DNA of 64,000 nt from the NCBI GenBank assembly GCA_937910685.1, contig CALEMP010000250.1, positions 1 through 64,000 on the forward strand. Direction: 5' to 3'. The stretch comes from an uncultured bacterium. GTDB lineage: Bacteria > Planctomycetota > UBA1135 > GCA-002686595. Both the position numbers and the translations under genes were made by a program. The notes beneath the pieces are model-generated. The model saw only the letters and a program-made list of their open reading frames with translations. It searched no databases and was not told where the DNA came from. Numbering within the stretch: position 1 is the stretch's first letter; every line of letters begins with the position of its first letter. Of the stretch, positions 24,869-34,308 are shown one piece after another.

Positions 24869-25294
24869 CTACTGAATCACGTCCATGCCTTCCGGCAAGT
24901 CCGGCTTGGGCGCGTCCGGGTTGCTGCGCAATTCCTGTTTCCAGGAGAGCAAGCGCGCTTGGGCCCCGGACTTTTCGGCCTCGGCAATCAAGTCCGTGGC
25001 AGCCTGCTTGTCGCCTTTCTCTTCAGCAATCGCCGACTGGCGTTGGTAGAAGATCGAGAGGCTCGTGTGTGCAAAAGGATCTCCGTCGTCGATCTCGGTG
25101 ATTTCCTTGCCCACGGTGATCGCATCTTCCAGTCGGCCTTGGTGCATCAACGTCATGGCCAAGCCGTGCATGGCTTCGGTCCATTTGGGCTGGGCCACCA
25201 AGGCTTGCCGGTAGGCGTCTTCGGCGGCGATGTGCTCTCCCTCACCAAAGAGGGTCATCCCCCGCATGTAATGTTCGTGTGCCGTGTTGCTCAT
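24869..25294 (-). CDS. Small TPR protein
   Basis: A 141-residue soluble protein built of about three tetratricopeptide repeats. The first, HYMRGMTLFGEGEHIAAEDA, shows the canonical pattern; two follow at about 38-72 and 75-110. No signal peptide is present, so it is cytoplasmic and probably an interaction module. The gene follows pckA on the same strand after a 17-bp gap, so it is probably co-transcribed with it. Homologues of such small TPR proteins are widespread; no specific role is known. Confidence 0.8.
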   Translation of the reverse strand: MSNTAHEHYMRGMTLFGEGEHIAAEDAYRQALVAQPKWTEAMHGLAMTLMHQGRLEDAITVGKEITEIDDGDPFAHTSLSIFYQRQSAIAEEKGDKQAATDLIAEAEKSGAQARLLSWKQELRSNPDAPKPDLPEGMDVIQ

Positions 25295-25311
25295 GGTTAA
25301 ACCCAGGGGGC

Positions 25312-26970
25312 CTACATCACCGGATCGATACCGAGATCTGCAAAGCCTTTAGACTCGAAAGTGGTCTTGAATAGATCACGTAACTTGTTGGCGGCCGTAT
25401 CGTAAGCATCCTTGTCCGCCCAGGAGTTCCTGGGGTTCAAGATCGAGCTGTCCACACCGGGGCAGGACTTGGGCATCTTGAGGTTGAACACCGAGTGCGT
25501 TTCGTACTCGGCTCCGTCCTGGTGCAGATCACCACGGAGGGCAGCGTTCAGCAGAGCGCGCGTGTCCTTGATCGAAATGCGCTTGCCTACGCCGTAGGGG
25601 CCTCCGCCCCAGCCGGTGTTGAGTAAAATGCAGCGGGCCTTGTGCTTGTCCATTTTCTCGGCCAGCTTGCGCGCGTAAACGCTGGGCTGGTGGGGCATGA
25701 AGGGCGCACCAAAGCACGAGGAAAACGCCGCCTTAGGCTCGGTCACACCAACCTCGGTCCCCGCCAGCTTGGCGGTGAATCCCATGATGAAGTGGTACAT
25801 CACTTCTTTGGGGTCCAAAATCGAAACCGGCGGCAACACGCCAAAAGCGTCCGCGGTCAGCAGAACGATGGTCTCCGGGTGGGAGCCCCTGGCGCCTTCC
25901 GCAACGTTCGGGTTGCAGGAAAGGGGATAACTGAAACGCGTGTTCTCGGTAATCGAGTTGTCGTCTAGGTCCAGATCCTGAGGATCGGTGTCCTCCATGC
26001 GCTTCCCGGGCAGGCAAGGCACGTTTTCGACCACCGTACCGCCCATGGAAAGGGCCGCAGCAATAACCGGCTCGGCTTCCTTGTTCAGATCAATCAACTT
26101 GGCATAGCAGCCGTCTTCCAAGTTCGAAATGCCACTTTCGGTCCAGGCTGTTTCGTCGTCGCCAATGAGCTGGCGATCAGGATCGGCTGACAGCGTGGTT
26201 TTGCCCGTACCAGAAAGGCCAAACAGGATGGCCGCATCTCCGCGGGGCCCCACGTTGGCGGAGCAGTGCATGGACATGTGACCGGCTTCCGGCAAGAGCC
26301 AGTTCATCACGGTGAACATCGCCTTCTTGTTGACGCCACAGTAATCTGCCCGGCCAAATACCAGACAGATCTTGTTCTTCATGTCCATGATGGCACCGCG
26401 CGCACTGGGGGTACCATCGCGCTGGGGGTCCGCGTGGAAGCTCGGGGCGTTCAGCAGGGTCCAGCGCTTGCCGCTCTCGTCCGCGATGCCCTCAATTCCC
26501 TTGGGGAACATGTTGTGCACGAACATGGCGTGGCTGGCGTACTCGCCAACCCAGCGATAGGGCACGGCGTATTCCGGATCGGTGCCGCAAAACAGATCCT
26601 GCACATGCAAGGTTGCCTTGTTCTGATTGAGGTGCTCGCCCACGCGGGCTACTAAAGCCGCAAACTTGTCGGGGTCGAACTTCTGGAAATCGTTCTTCCA
26701 CCAAATCCGGTCCTCGAATTCAGGGTGCGCCACAGCAAAGGTGTCCTTGACCGGGCGACCGGTACAGGAAGGGTCGGTGTAGAAGACCAGGGGCCCATCC
26801 TTGCCGAGTTTGGTGGGGAACGCCTTCTGCTGATCGTCCGGACCGTCAGCGGTCACGCGGCCGCGGTCATTGGCGATGGCGTCATCGAACAAGGTGTCCT
26901 TGTCGAGACCGTATTTGTAGGTCACGGAATGCAACCCAAATAAACTCTTGAGATCCTCTTGATAGCTCAT
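25312..26970 (-). CDS. pckA: Phosphoenolpyruvate carboxykinase (ATP)
   Basis: The gluconeogenic enzyme converts oxaloacetate and ATP to PEP, CO2 and ADP. The ATP-type signature FGLSGTGKTTLS (kinase-1a, near residue 250), the metal-binding region TESGISNLEDG and the adenine-binding LNTGWGGGPYGVGKRISI loop near 450 are intact. The length of 552 residues is close to the usual 530-545 of the ATP-dependent type. The start at 26970 (MSYQEDLKSLFGL) fits the family. It is the first gene of a two-gene unit with the small TPR protein. Confidence 0.96.
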   Translation of the reverse strand: MSYQEDLKSLFGLHSVTYKYGLDKDTLFDDAIANDRGRVTADGPDDQQKAFPTKLGKDGPLVFYTDPSCTGRPVKDTFAVAHPEFEDRIWWKNDFQKFDPDKFAALVARVGEHLNQNKATLHVQDLFCGTDPEYAVPYRWVGEYASHAMFVHNMFPKGIEGIADESGKRWTLLNAPSFHADPQRDGTPSARGAIMDMKNKICLVFGRADYCGVNKKAMFTVMNWLLPEAGHMSMHCSANVGPRGDAAILFGLSGTGKTTLSADPDRQLIGDDETAWTESGISNLEDGCYAKLIDLNKEAEPVIAAALSMGGTVVENVPCLPGKRMEDTDPQDLDLDDNSITENTRFSYPLSCNPNVAEGARGSHPETIVLLTADAFGVLPPVSILDPKEVMYHFIMGFTAKLAGTEVGVTEPKAAFSSCFGAPFMPHQPSVYARKLAEKMDKHKARCILLNTGWGGGPYGVGKRISIKDTRALLNAALRGDLHQDGAEYETHSVFNLKMPKSCPGVDSSILNPRNSWADKDAYDTAANKLRDLFKTTFESKGFADLGIDPVM

Positions 26971-27082
26971 GGTTTCCTCATCAAACAGACATGCCAGGGC
27001 TCATAAAAGGCCCTGCTGAAGAATTAGGCGACAAGAATAAACCCCGCCCCCCTAGAGGGCAACCCTGAACCGGCCATAGCGG

Positions 27083-28054
27083 TCAGGAACGACCCGCACT
27101 GAGACGCTGACGGTACCACTCCAGGGTGACTTCAAGGCCCTGGGCCCAGGGAATCTTGGAAGTCCAGCCCAGGAGCTCCTTGGCCCGAGCCGGGGCTGCT
27201 TGGCTGTGGGGCACATCTCCGTCCCTCGCAGGGCCGAAATTGGGCTCCCCGTCCTTGCCCAGCACCTTGCCCATGGCCCGATAAAGCTCCAGCAAACTGA
27301 TGCGATCTCCGGCCCCCAGGTTGATCACCGACCCCGGCGGGGTATTCCCTTCGAGGGCTCGACAAATCCCGTCAATCACGTTGGAAACAAAAGTGAAGTC
27401 CCGGGTCTGGCTGCCATCCCCATAAATGGTTGGCTGACGGCCCTCGATCAGAGCCTTAGCAAAAATCGCGATGACGCCGGTGTAGGGTGAATCGTCCGCC
27501 TGGCGGGGCCCGAACACATTGAAGAAACGCAAGCTGGTGGTGTGCATGCCATAGCACTCGGCCCAAACGCGCATCAGCTGTTCCCCCGCGAGCTTGCCCG
27601 AGGCATAGGGCGAAAGAGGCCGGGGCATGAATTCTTCACGCAAGGGCATTTCCTGGTTGTCTCCATAGGCGGCAGACGATGCGGCGAAGACCACCCGCTG
27701 GACGCCGGCGATGCGCGCGCTGTCCACAATGTTCAGGGTGCCGTCCACGTTGATGCGGTAACTCTCACGCGGATCCTCAATGCTGCGAGGGACTGAAACC
27801 TGAGCAGCAAGGTGCACAACCCAGTCCACCCCTTGCATAGCGCTGGCCACGCGGTCCGGATCGGTGATGCAGGACCGAACGATCTCAACGGGTTTGCCCG
27901 AATTCAAATCGCCGCAGTCAAGTTCAGCAAGGTTCTCCAGCTTGCCCGAAGAGAAGTCATCCAACACGCGAACGGAATGGCCCTTCGAGACGAGGCGCTC
28001 CACAAGGTGAGAACCGATAAATCCGGCGCCGCCGGTGACTAGAGCAAGGGACAT
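27083..28054 (-). CDS. NAD-dependent sugar-nucleotide epimerase/dehydratase
   Basis: A 323-residue extended SDR protein. The Rossmann motif GGAGFIGSH is at residues 7-15. SPYASGKLAGEQL near residue 145 holds the catalytic Tyr-x3-Lys, and FFNVFGPRQ is the substrate-loop signature of UDP-sugar epimerases. Similarity is closest to UDP-glucose/UDP-N-acetylglucosamine 4-epimerases, with the exact sugar unresolved. The ATG at 28054 (MSLALVTGGAGF) is used; 37 upstream codons are Pro/Arg-rich and non-homologous. It may supply precursors for exopolysaccharide together with the glycosyltransferases elsewhere in the window. Confidence 0.9.
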   Translation of the reverse strand: MSLALVTGGAGFIGSHLVERLVSKGHSVRVLDDFSSGKLENLAELDCGDLNSGKPVEIVRSCITDPDRVASAMQGVDWVVHLAAQVSVPRSIEDPRESYRINVDGTLNIVDSARIAGVQRVVFAASSAAYGDNQEMPLREEFMPRPLSPYASGKLAGEQLMRVWAECYGMHTTSLRFFNVFGPRQADDSPYTGVIAIFAKALIEGRQPTIYGDGSQTRDFTFVSNVIDGICRALEGNTPPGSVINLGAGDRISLLELYRAMGKVLGKDGEPNFGPARDGDVPHSQAAPARAKELLGWTSKIPWAQGLEVTLEWYRQRLSAGRS

Positions 28055-28182
28055 GCTGGGAGATCTGCTGGGTTGGGCCTGCCGGAGTTCCGGCGGTGGT
28101 GGCCCACAATACCGCCTCAGCGGCCTCGATCTTCCATCAAGCCCCGAAATCCTCCCCTCCGGCAATCCTCACGCTGGCCGGA

Positions 28183-30789
28183 TCAGCCCGTGCGAACGGC
28201 TCGCACCGCATCTACGCGTGTGGTGCGCCAAACCGGGTAAAGCGCCGATACAAGCGCAACCACGACACTGCCCAAGAGCCCCAGCCAAATCCAGTTTCCG
28301 GGTCCCACATGGGGCAAATCCAGTCCAACGAGCCGTCGCAGGGCCTCGACCACCAAGGGCGTCAAACCCCAGCCCAGGGCCACGCCGATCACGCCACCCA
28401 CAAACCCAACCACCAACGCCTCCAGCAGTACCAAGCCCGCCAATTGGCCTCGACTGGTGCCCAATGCCTTGAGTACGCCCAGTTCCTTGGAGCGCTCAAG
28501 TGCCGCCAACAATTGCCCGTTCAGCACCCCAAGCCCAGCCAGGCAGGCGGTCAGGATCAGCAGCACATCAAAGAGCACAAAGTCGCGGCCAATGTCATCT
28601 CGGTGCGCCTGCAACACCTGCGCCCCGCTGCGGAACACGATGTCTTGGGGTCCACCATGAAAGTCAAACACCGCGGCTTCCAGGATTCCCGGGTCGCTGC
28701 CCTTTTCCAATCGCACGGCCACATGCTCCACCGTGTCTGTGGGGTGGCAGTAGAAACGCTCAAGGTAATGATCCGCAATCAAGCCATACATGCGCTCGTC
28801 GGGAAAGGGGTAGTGTCCATAGGCATCGCTGATGGCGATGACCGTGAACTCTTCAAGCTGGCCGTCCGCTCGCTCCAGTGGCACCGTGGTACCCAGCTCG
28901 TAACCAAGGTCCATGGCCAAGCGCCGCGAGACAATCATGCCTTGCTGCTCGTCGAGTTTCTTGAGCAAGGACTTGTCTGTGGCACAAGGCCCGTACCCCG
29001 CAAGTTCCGAGACCGCCACCCCTTGCACGAGGAAGGGTGTGTGCACTCCGGTGCCGCCCTTCTCTAGGCCAACCACCCCTTTGTACTGGTGCAGGTGCTG
29101 GGCGAAATCAGCAAAAACCGTGGGCGGCATACCGCTGACCCAGACCTTCTCCAGCACCGCTTCAGTGGCCCACTGGTCCACTTCGCCCTCAAGGCTGGCG
29201 GTCATGCCCTTGAGCCCCACCAAGCCCGCTGTGACCAGCGCGAGGGCCGATGTGGACACCCCAATTCGGGCGGGAGCCGCCCGCATGGCCTTGGCGGTGA
29301 TCCGCCCGGCAAGGGGCCAGAGCCTGGTGAAAGGAGCAGTGATCGCCGCGCAAACCCCCGCCAGCACCGCGGGCATGATCAGGGACAGGATCACGACCAA
29401 GGAGAGAATGCCCAGCGCCCCGAGCAGGGTCGAAAGCAACTCAGCAGTCAATTCCCCCACCACTGGCACCACCACGAAGAAAAGGCTCGGGAGGACCACC
29501 GCCAGCAACAGGGCATAGAGCAGGTGGAAGCCAAAGGAGGACCGCTTCTTGAAAGGGGCTTGATCCCCGCGCAATACCGCCACGGTGTTCGTGCCGCGCA
29601 GGGCAAAGAGCGGATAGATCGAACCCAACAGGGCGATCAGGACGCCGATACCCGCCAGGGGCAGCACCATTTTCCAGGGAATCAGGAACACATTGATGTG
29701 CTTGCCAGTTCCCAGGGTGGTGATGCCAGCGCTCAAGAGTCCCTTCGCCAGCCCAATCCCGCCCAACACCCCGAGAGCTGCGCCCACGCCAGCGAGCGAC
29801 ATGGCCTCCAACAGGAACACGCCACCAATCTGCCCGTGCGTTGTGCCCAAAGTGTGCAGCGTCCCCACCTCTTTCATGCGCTCGGTGAGGGACATGGACA
29901 GGGTGTGGAAAATCACATACATGCCCAACACCAAGGCGAGCAACCCAGCCATACGTACTCCCGTACGGAATGCGCGCTCGTCTGCTGCTTGCCCTAGAAT
30001 CGCAGCTTCGCTGACCACAAAGGCATAGGAGGAAGCAATGTTGGCCTTGAGCCGCTCAGCATCCACGCTATGGTCGCGGTTGGCCCAGATTAGGGGCTGC
30101 ACGTGCACGCCCGCATAAATCTCTTGGCCATTTGCGTAGTCCACCACCACCACCATTCCGCCGGAGCGCCGTCCAATTTGCTCACGGGTCAAAATCCCCA
30201 CGACCTCGTACTTCCACGGCGTTGGCACATCGGCACTTATGCGCTTCTTGACCAGCTTGCCGTCTTCGCAGACAAACTTGCTGGGCCTTCGGGGCCGGGC
30301 AACCCACAGGTCATCGCCGAGTTGCAGCTCAAAGCGCTCGGCCACCCCTTCGCCAATCAAAACCTCACGGCTGCCATCGGCGGCCAGATCGCGGCCAGCG
30401 GCCAGTGAGTAGACCCCCAGGGCCGGCGCGTGCTGAGCCTCAAGAGCGATCAGGCGCGCCCATTCACGATGTTCAGAAGAGTCCGGGGCATCGCTGCTGA
30501 TTGGCTCGGAGCGCACAGCAGCGTCATTCTGGAAATAGCGCGCCATCAAGGACACGCCCTCCACCTGGTACAGCTCGTCACGTTCCGCTTGACCCGCAGG
30601 CAGTCGTAGTTGGATATCCGGAGTGGTGCGTTCAGCGGCGGGCCCGCTAAGGCCAACGATCGTGTTGAAGTCGAGCACGATCACGCCCACCACGGTCGCC
30701 ACGCCCAGGGCAATGCCTAGGACCGAGAACAGGGTACGTCCGGGCCGCGAGAGCAAACCGCGGCGTGCGAGAGTCAAGGAAAGGCCCAT
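28183..30789 (-). CDS. Large FtsX-type ABC permease (YbbP-like)
   Basis: An 868-residue inner-membrane permease with the duplicated layout of YbbP-type proteins. A first N-terminal helix (TLFSVLGIALGVATVVGVIV) precedes a periplasmic domain (about 45-270). An FtsX domain follows with three helices (about 275-400), then a central helical pair near 430-500, a second periplasmic domain and a second FtsX domain near 735-865. YbbAP-type systems are thought to act on lipids or lipoproteins in the envelope; E. coli YbbAP is linked to lipid-like substrates. The start shares one base with the ATPase stop (TAATG), so the two genes are translationally coupled. Confidence 0.88.
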   Translation of the reverse strand: MGLSLTLARRGLLSRPGRTLFSVLGIALGVATVVGVIVLDFNTIVGLSGPAAERTTPDIQLRLPAGQAERDELYQVEGVSLMARYFQNDAAVRSEPISSDAPDSSEHREWARLIALEAQHAPALGVYSLAAGRDLAADGSREVLIGEGVAERFELQLGDDLWVARPRRPSKFVCEDGKLVKKRISADVPTPWKYEVVGILTREQIGRRSGGMVVVVDYANGQEIYAGVHVQPLIWANRDHSVDAERLKANIASSYAFVVSEAAILGQAADERAFRTGVRMAGLLALVLGMYVIFHTLSMSLTERMKEVGTLHTLGTTHGQIGGVFLLEAMSLAGVGAALGVLGGIGLAKGLLSAGITTLGTGKHINVFLIPWKMVLPLAGIGVLIALLGSIYPLFALRGTNTVAVLRGDQAPFKKRSSFGFHLLYALLLAVVLPSLFFVVVPVVGELTAELLSTLLGALGILSLVVILSLIMPAVLAGVCAAITAPFTRLWPLAGRITAKAMRAAPARIGVSTSALALVTAGLVGLKGMTASLEGEVDQWATEAVLEKVWVSGMPPTVFADFAQHLHQYKGVVGLEKGGTGVHTPFLVQGVAVSELAGYGPCATDKSLLKKLDEQQGMIVSRRLAMDLGYELGTTVPLERADGQLEEFTVIAISDAYGHYPFPDERMYGLIADHYLERFYCHPTDTVEHVAVRLEKGSDPGILEAAVFDFHGGPQDIVFRSGAQVLQAHRDDIGRDFVLFDVLLILTACLAGLGVLNGQLLAALERSKELGVLKALGTSRGQLAGLVLLEALVVGFVGGVIGVALGWGLTPLVVEALRRLVGLDLPHVGPGNWIWLGLLGSVVVALVSALYPVWRTTRVDAVRAVRTG

Positions 30790-31550
30790 TAGATGCTGAG
30801 TTTCCCGAGCACCTCGTGGATGTCACCCACCGATAGGCTTGAGCCTTTAAGTTCCGCATCCTCTGCCAACTCACCGTCCACCAAGAACAGCACGCGATCC
30901 GCAAATGCAGCGTCGCGCGGGTTGTGGGTCACCAGTAAGACACTGCGACCATCCTGGTCGCAGCAATTGCGCAGGATCTCCATTACCTCGGCGCCTGCCT
31001 TTTGGGAGAGATTCCCGGTGGGCTCGTCGCACAAGAGCAAGGGCTGCTTGCTCATCAACGCCCGCGCGATCGACGTCCGCTGCATCTCGCCCCCGGACAG
31101 TTGGTGAGGTAAGGCATCGAGGCGTGACTCAAGCCCAAGACGCTCTGCCAAGCCCATCACCCGAGTGCGAGCGGCTGCGTCCACTCCGTGACCGGCAATC
31201 GACACGGGCAGGGCGATGTTCTCCCGCACGGTCAGGTTTGGCATCAGGTTGAAAAACTGAAACACATACCCCACTTGCTCGCGTCGCTGCAAGGTGCGCC
31301 GTCGTTCGGACAGTCGGGCCAGATCCTGGCCAGCCAATTGAACCGTGCCCGCAGAGGGCTGGTCGAGTCCGCTAAGCAAGTGCAACAAGGTCGACTTACC
31401 CGAGCCACTGGGGCCCATAATGCAGACGAACTCGCCCGGTTCTACGCGGAAGGAGATCTTGGCCAGAACGGGGACGCGCTCGGGCCCCTGGCCATGAAAC
31501 TTGTATACGTCTTGAGCTTCGACTATGGCGGGAGTGGGTTCAGCAACCAT
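30789..31550 (-). CDS. ABC transporter ATP-binding protein (LolD/YbbA-like)
   Basis: A 253-residue nucleotide-binding subunit. Walker A is GPSGSGKST, the signature is LSGGEMQRTSIARAL, Walker B is LLLCDEPTGNLS, and the H-switch region is LLVTHNPRDA. The ATG at 31550 (MVAEPTPAIVEAQDVYK) gives the usual start; six further codons upstream with another ATG are possible. Paired with the large permease downstream, it forms a YbbAP-like exporter or lipid-handling system. Nothing in the window shows its substrate. Confidence 0.93.
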   Translation of the reverse strand: MVAEPTPAIVEAQDVYKFHGQGPERVPVLAKISFRVEPGEFVCIMGPSGSGKSTLLHLLSGLDQPSAGTVQLAGQDLARLSERRRTLQRREQVGYVFQFFNLMPNLTVRENIALPVSIAGHGVDAAARTRVMGLAERLGLESRLDALPHQLSGGEMQRTSIARALMSKQPLLLCDEPTGNLSQKAGAEVMEILRNCCDQDGRSVLLVTHNPRDAAFADRVLFLVDGELAEDAELKGSSLSVGDIHEVLGKLSI

Positions 31551-32224
31551 ACCCGAGGGTAACGCCAAGAGGCCGCAGGACGCAAGAGAGGATCAGCGTG
31601 GACCTCATCAGCCCTGGCAAAGGAAACCAAGGGCCTGGGTAATACGGGACATAAGGAAGGCGGGGACCTGACTAACTCAGGTCTCCGCCATACCATTTCT
31701 TCTTCTTTCATCTCCGGGCTTCCATTGGGGTTCTCAATCCCAAAACCGAATCATGAACTCCTTAGGCTGTCTTCCTGGCGGATCCTGCGGACCCGTCGGC
31801 ACATGAAGAGCGCGAATTACCACTGACCCGAACTGGGATTGTGAAATTTTTCAGCCCCTCCCGCACGGGGTGCCCCGGGACATGCCTGTTCCCCCGCGGG
31901 AGTCATTCGAAGAGGGGTGATCCGAGCGCGAGCGATACCCCCTTCAACGAGGACGGGCCCGCTGGTCCCCACCAGCGGGCCCTGGTCGACTCCAGTAAGA
32001 GTCGGGATCCCCAAATGCAGCCTTTCGGCTACAAATCAATGAGCCGGAGAGCCCTCCATACCGAACGGAGTATTTCAGAGAAACGCCTAATCAGCAACTC
32101 AAGCCCCAGCGAGCGGGTTTTGGGGCAAAGAAACCGTACCTAGCCCGCGAGGAGTGCTCCAAAGCCCCTTGTCATTCAAGCTGCGACCCCTGGATCTTTG
32201 CGCCCGAAGCTCTCACCCATAGAA
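31551..32224. other. Gene-poor region with strong hairpins
   Basis: No convincing gene is found in this stretch upstream of the ABC operon. Two structures stand out. A 13-bp stem with one G-U pair lies at 31659-31689, followed on the plus strand by a T-rich run (TTTCTTCTTCTTTC). A perfect 12-bp stem, GGGCCCGCTGGT with a CCCC loop, is at 31955-31982. Open frames here have no ribosome site and odd composition. The region may hold a long leader of the ABC operon or an unrecognised RNA; the plain-sequence evidence does not decide. Confidence 0.35.
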
Positions 32225-32250
32225 GCGGGCCTCCCCAAAGGAAGGCCCGC
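32225..32250 (-). terminator. Probable terminator of the LpoB/COG3014 unit
   Basis: A GC-rich hairpin, GCGGGCCTCC pairing with GGAAGGCCCGC with one bulged base, lies about 100 nt beyond the LpoB-like stop codon on the minus strand. The following T run is short (TTCT), so the call rests on position and stem strength. Confidence 0.5.
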
Positions 32251-32348
32251 CGCTAGGATTGATTCGTCGTGATGATCATCGCCACTTGGGCGACCCCTCA
32301 CTTAGCGGCATACCGCCAAGAACCGAACATCCGTCTTTTCAGAGTGTC

Positions 32349-32966
32349 TCAGCCGAAGATTCCCGTGCGTTGGCTCTTGCGGATCTCGGACTCGTCGGCC
32401 CAGAGGATCTCCCCTGTTTCGATGTTGACGCACTGCAGGACCAACTGGAAGAAAACGTCTTTGGTCTTAACGCCCGCTGTTTCGAGGGAGCGAGACTTGG
32501 TCTTGGTGATGTCCCGCAACGATCCAAAGACCACCACGTCGGCGCCGAGCTGCTTGCCGAAGGCTTTAGCCTGCGCCGGATCCACACGACCCGACCCTTG
32601 CTGGAAGCGAACCTGCTGTTCAATTTCACCTTGGCCCTGGTGCTCGGCAACGATGCGGAACTTGCCCGTGCCCACCAACTTAGCGGTCATCTTGTCGCGC
32701 AAGCCACCAAGATCGATGTGCTCGCCGGTCAGGTTGTCAAAACCCCCCATGTAGACGATTATGCGCTTGTCCCCGTCTTTGCCGGGGTGATCGAGGAATG
32801 CCAACTGGGTGGCAGCCCCAAGGCTCTCGCTCATCTCAGTGGCAAATGTCTGGAGGTCAGTAGAACCCCAATCGGCGTTGACCGTCTCGGTGGCAGAGGC
32901 GTCACCGTAGTTGGTAGAGCTGCAACTAACGAAGGTAAGAAGGGATAGGATCAGGGCTGTCTTCAT
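32349..32966 (-). CDS. LpoB-like lipoprotein
   Basis: A 205-residue lipoprotein with lipobox FVSC and Cys15. The mature domain has the LpoB/CsgG-like alpha/beta pattern: WGSTDLQTFATEMSESL, then GGFDNLTGEHIDLGGLRDKM and VGTGKFRIVAE, then a nucleotide-binding-like stretch QLGADVVVFGSL and a terminal strand VLQCVNIETGEILWADE. In gammaproteobacteria LpoB is an outer-membrane activator of penicillin-binding protein 1b. A homologue in a planctomycete is notable. It follows the COG3014 lipoprotein gene after 28 bp, and the two are probably co-transcribed; I recall the same adjacency in other phyla. Confidence 0.8.
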   Translation of the reverse strand: MKTALILSLLTFVSCSSTNYGDASATETVNADWGSTDLQTFATEMSESLGAATQLAFLDHPGKDGDKRIIVYMGGFDNLTGEHIDLGGLRDKMTAKLVGTGKFRIVAEHQGQGEIEQQVRFQQGSGRVDPAQAKAFGKQLGADVVVFGSLRDITKTKSRSLETAGVKTKDVFFQLVLQCVNIETGEILWADESEIRKSQRTGIFG

Positions 32967-32994
32967 GGCTCGGTTTCAATCGGTATCAAAAGGT

Positions 32995-34308
32995 TTATTG
33001 TTGCCCAGCTGGGGGAATGACCAAGAGGCCTCCCACTTGTCGGGCGTGAATGTCATGGTTCATGGTTCGCACGAAGACGAACATGGTCTCGCCGGGACTG
33101 AGGATCACCTGCCCCAGGTCCACGGGGGCCCCACCGGGCAGGTCCACGGCAATACGGTGTTCGCCGCCGGGAACATAGATTCGTGCCGCTGCCCAAGAAC
33201 TAGGAAGGGTGCTCCAGCAACGCAGGTCGGCGCGTTCCGTGGCCACATTGAATATATCGCCAATGATGGCCCCGGCTATGCCGATCTCCTTATCGAGTTC
33301 TTGGCGAAGTTCCCGCTTGATCACCGTGCGCACGATGGACTTGGCCGCCAGCCAAGCGATGCGGTCTGCGATGCTCTCGGTTGCGAGACGTTGGACGTCC
33401 TCCAACATGACGGTCTTGACCGCATGCTGGGACACATGCAAGGTCACCGGCAGAATTGAATGCTGATTACGCACGACTTCAGGGACCACAGCGGTCAGCA
33501 GGCCATCGTCGGTCGCCACGGTCACTCGTGCTTCTCGCTTGGTGGGCCCCATCCCTAGGCCAGCGATCATGATTACGCGCGCACTGCCCGCTGGGATCTC
33601 CGCAGCGGGACCAAACTCCTGTTCCCACTGATCGCTGGCCTCCGCTAAACCGATAGAGCGCGAAATGCGTACGAGGGACGGGCCGTACAGGGACTTTGCC
33701 ACCCCGAGCTTGGCCAGGATTTTGTAGTCGATGTAGGCCTCGTCCAATTGGCCAGTGAGCTCATGGCCAATGGCAGACATAAATGTCGCAAGCCCTCCGG
33801 ATCGGTATTCGCTCTGGTGAAAACGCTCTTCGGCAGCCAGCAGACGATTGGAACGGCGAACCTCGACCATCATGTCTTCCACATTGCCGAGGCCCAGATA
33901 GGCGAGCCCCCAAATGGCATGTAACAGGACGCGCTCGTAGCCTTCGCCGGGATAATCGCTGAGCTCCTCGCTCAAGGCCCAAGTGGACATCCCTCGGCCG
34001 AGTGCCTCGGGGTCGAGCAGGGCCGCATTCTCCAAATCGACGATCTCGCCGAAAGCCTGTTCGAAGTGATGGATCGCGTCCTGAAAACGGCCATCTGTAA
34101 AAGACACGAGGCCCGCTTCGACTCCCGACAAGAACCTCGACTGGGTGCTTTCCTCATCCGCAAAGACGCTCTCTGCATGGGCGAAACTCGCCTGTTCAAA
34201 GTCCTTGAGCGCCCCGCCCGTGCGATCGGAGTAGGTGGCGCAGGAGGCGAGCGACACGGTGAGTAGCGCCTTGGCCCAGGGAGCGAGCCTGTCTCTTGTG
34301 GGGGTCAT
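32995..34308 (-). CDS. COG3014-like lipoprotein with TPR-like N-terminal half
   Basis: A 437-residue lipoprotein starting at the ATG that gives the signal LLTVSLASC with Cys23. Residues about 30-240 are helical and TPR-like (HAIWGLAYLGLGNVEDMMVEV, and FQDAIHHFEQAFGEI). The C-terminal half is a beta-rich domain with GLGMGPTKREAR and ends in VGGLLVIPPAG. This pattern fits COG3014, an uncharacterised family of surface lipoproteins found next to LpoB homologues. The two probably function together in the cell envelope. The frame is open 35 codons upstream, but the lipobox defines the start. Confidence 0.75.
   Translation of the reverse strand: MTPTRDRLAPWAKALLTVSLASCATYSDRTGGALKDFEQASFAHAESVFADEESTQSRFLSGVEAGLVSFTDGRFQDAIHHFEQAFGEIVDLENAALLDPEALGRGMSTWALSEELSDYPGEGYERVLLHAIWGLAYLGLGNVEDMMVEVRRSNRLLAAEERFHQSEYRSGGLATFMSAIGHELTGQLDEAYIDYKILAKLGVAKSLYGPSLVRISRSIGLAEASDQWEQEFGPAAEIPAGSARVIMIAGLGMGPTKREARVTVATDDGLLTAVVPEVVRNQHSILPVTLHVSQHAVKTVMLEDVQRLATESIADRIAWLAAKSIVRTVIKRELRQELDKEIGIAGAIIGDIFNVATERADLRCWSTLPSSWAAARIYVPGGEHRIAVDLPGGAPVDLGQVILSPGETMFVFVRTMNHDIHARQVGGLLVIPPAGQQ

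Noticed and set aside
28096-29997. Two long plus-strand frames (323 and 302 codons) opposite the large ABC permease
   Set aside because: They follow the codon pattern of the permease in antisense, have no ribosome sites and code for low-complexity basic and His/Gln-rich sequence.
31841-32143. Plus-strand 100-codon frame in the gap before the LpoB-like gene
   Set aside because: It has no ribosome site and a Ser/Arg/Pro-rich composition unlike the neighbours, with hairpin DNA inside it.
31551-32348. tRNA or known riboswitch in the gene-poor gap
   Set aside because: No T-loop GGTTCRANYCC sequence, cloverleaf stems or conserved riboswitch core were found by eye; only simple hairpins.
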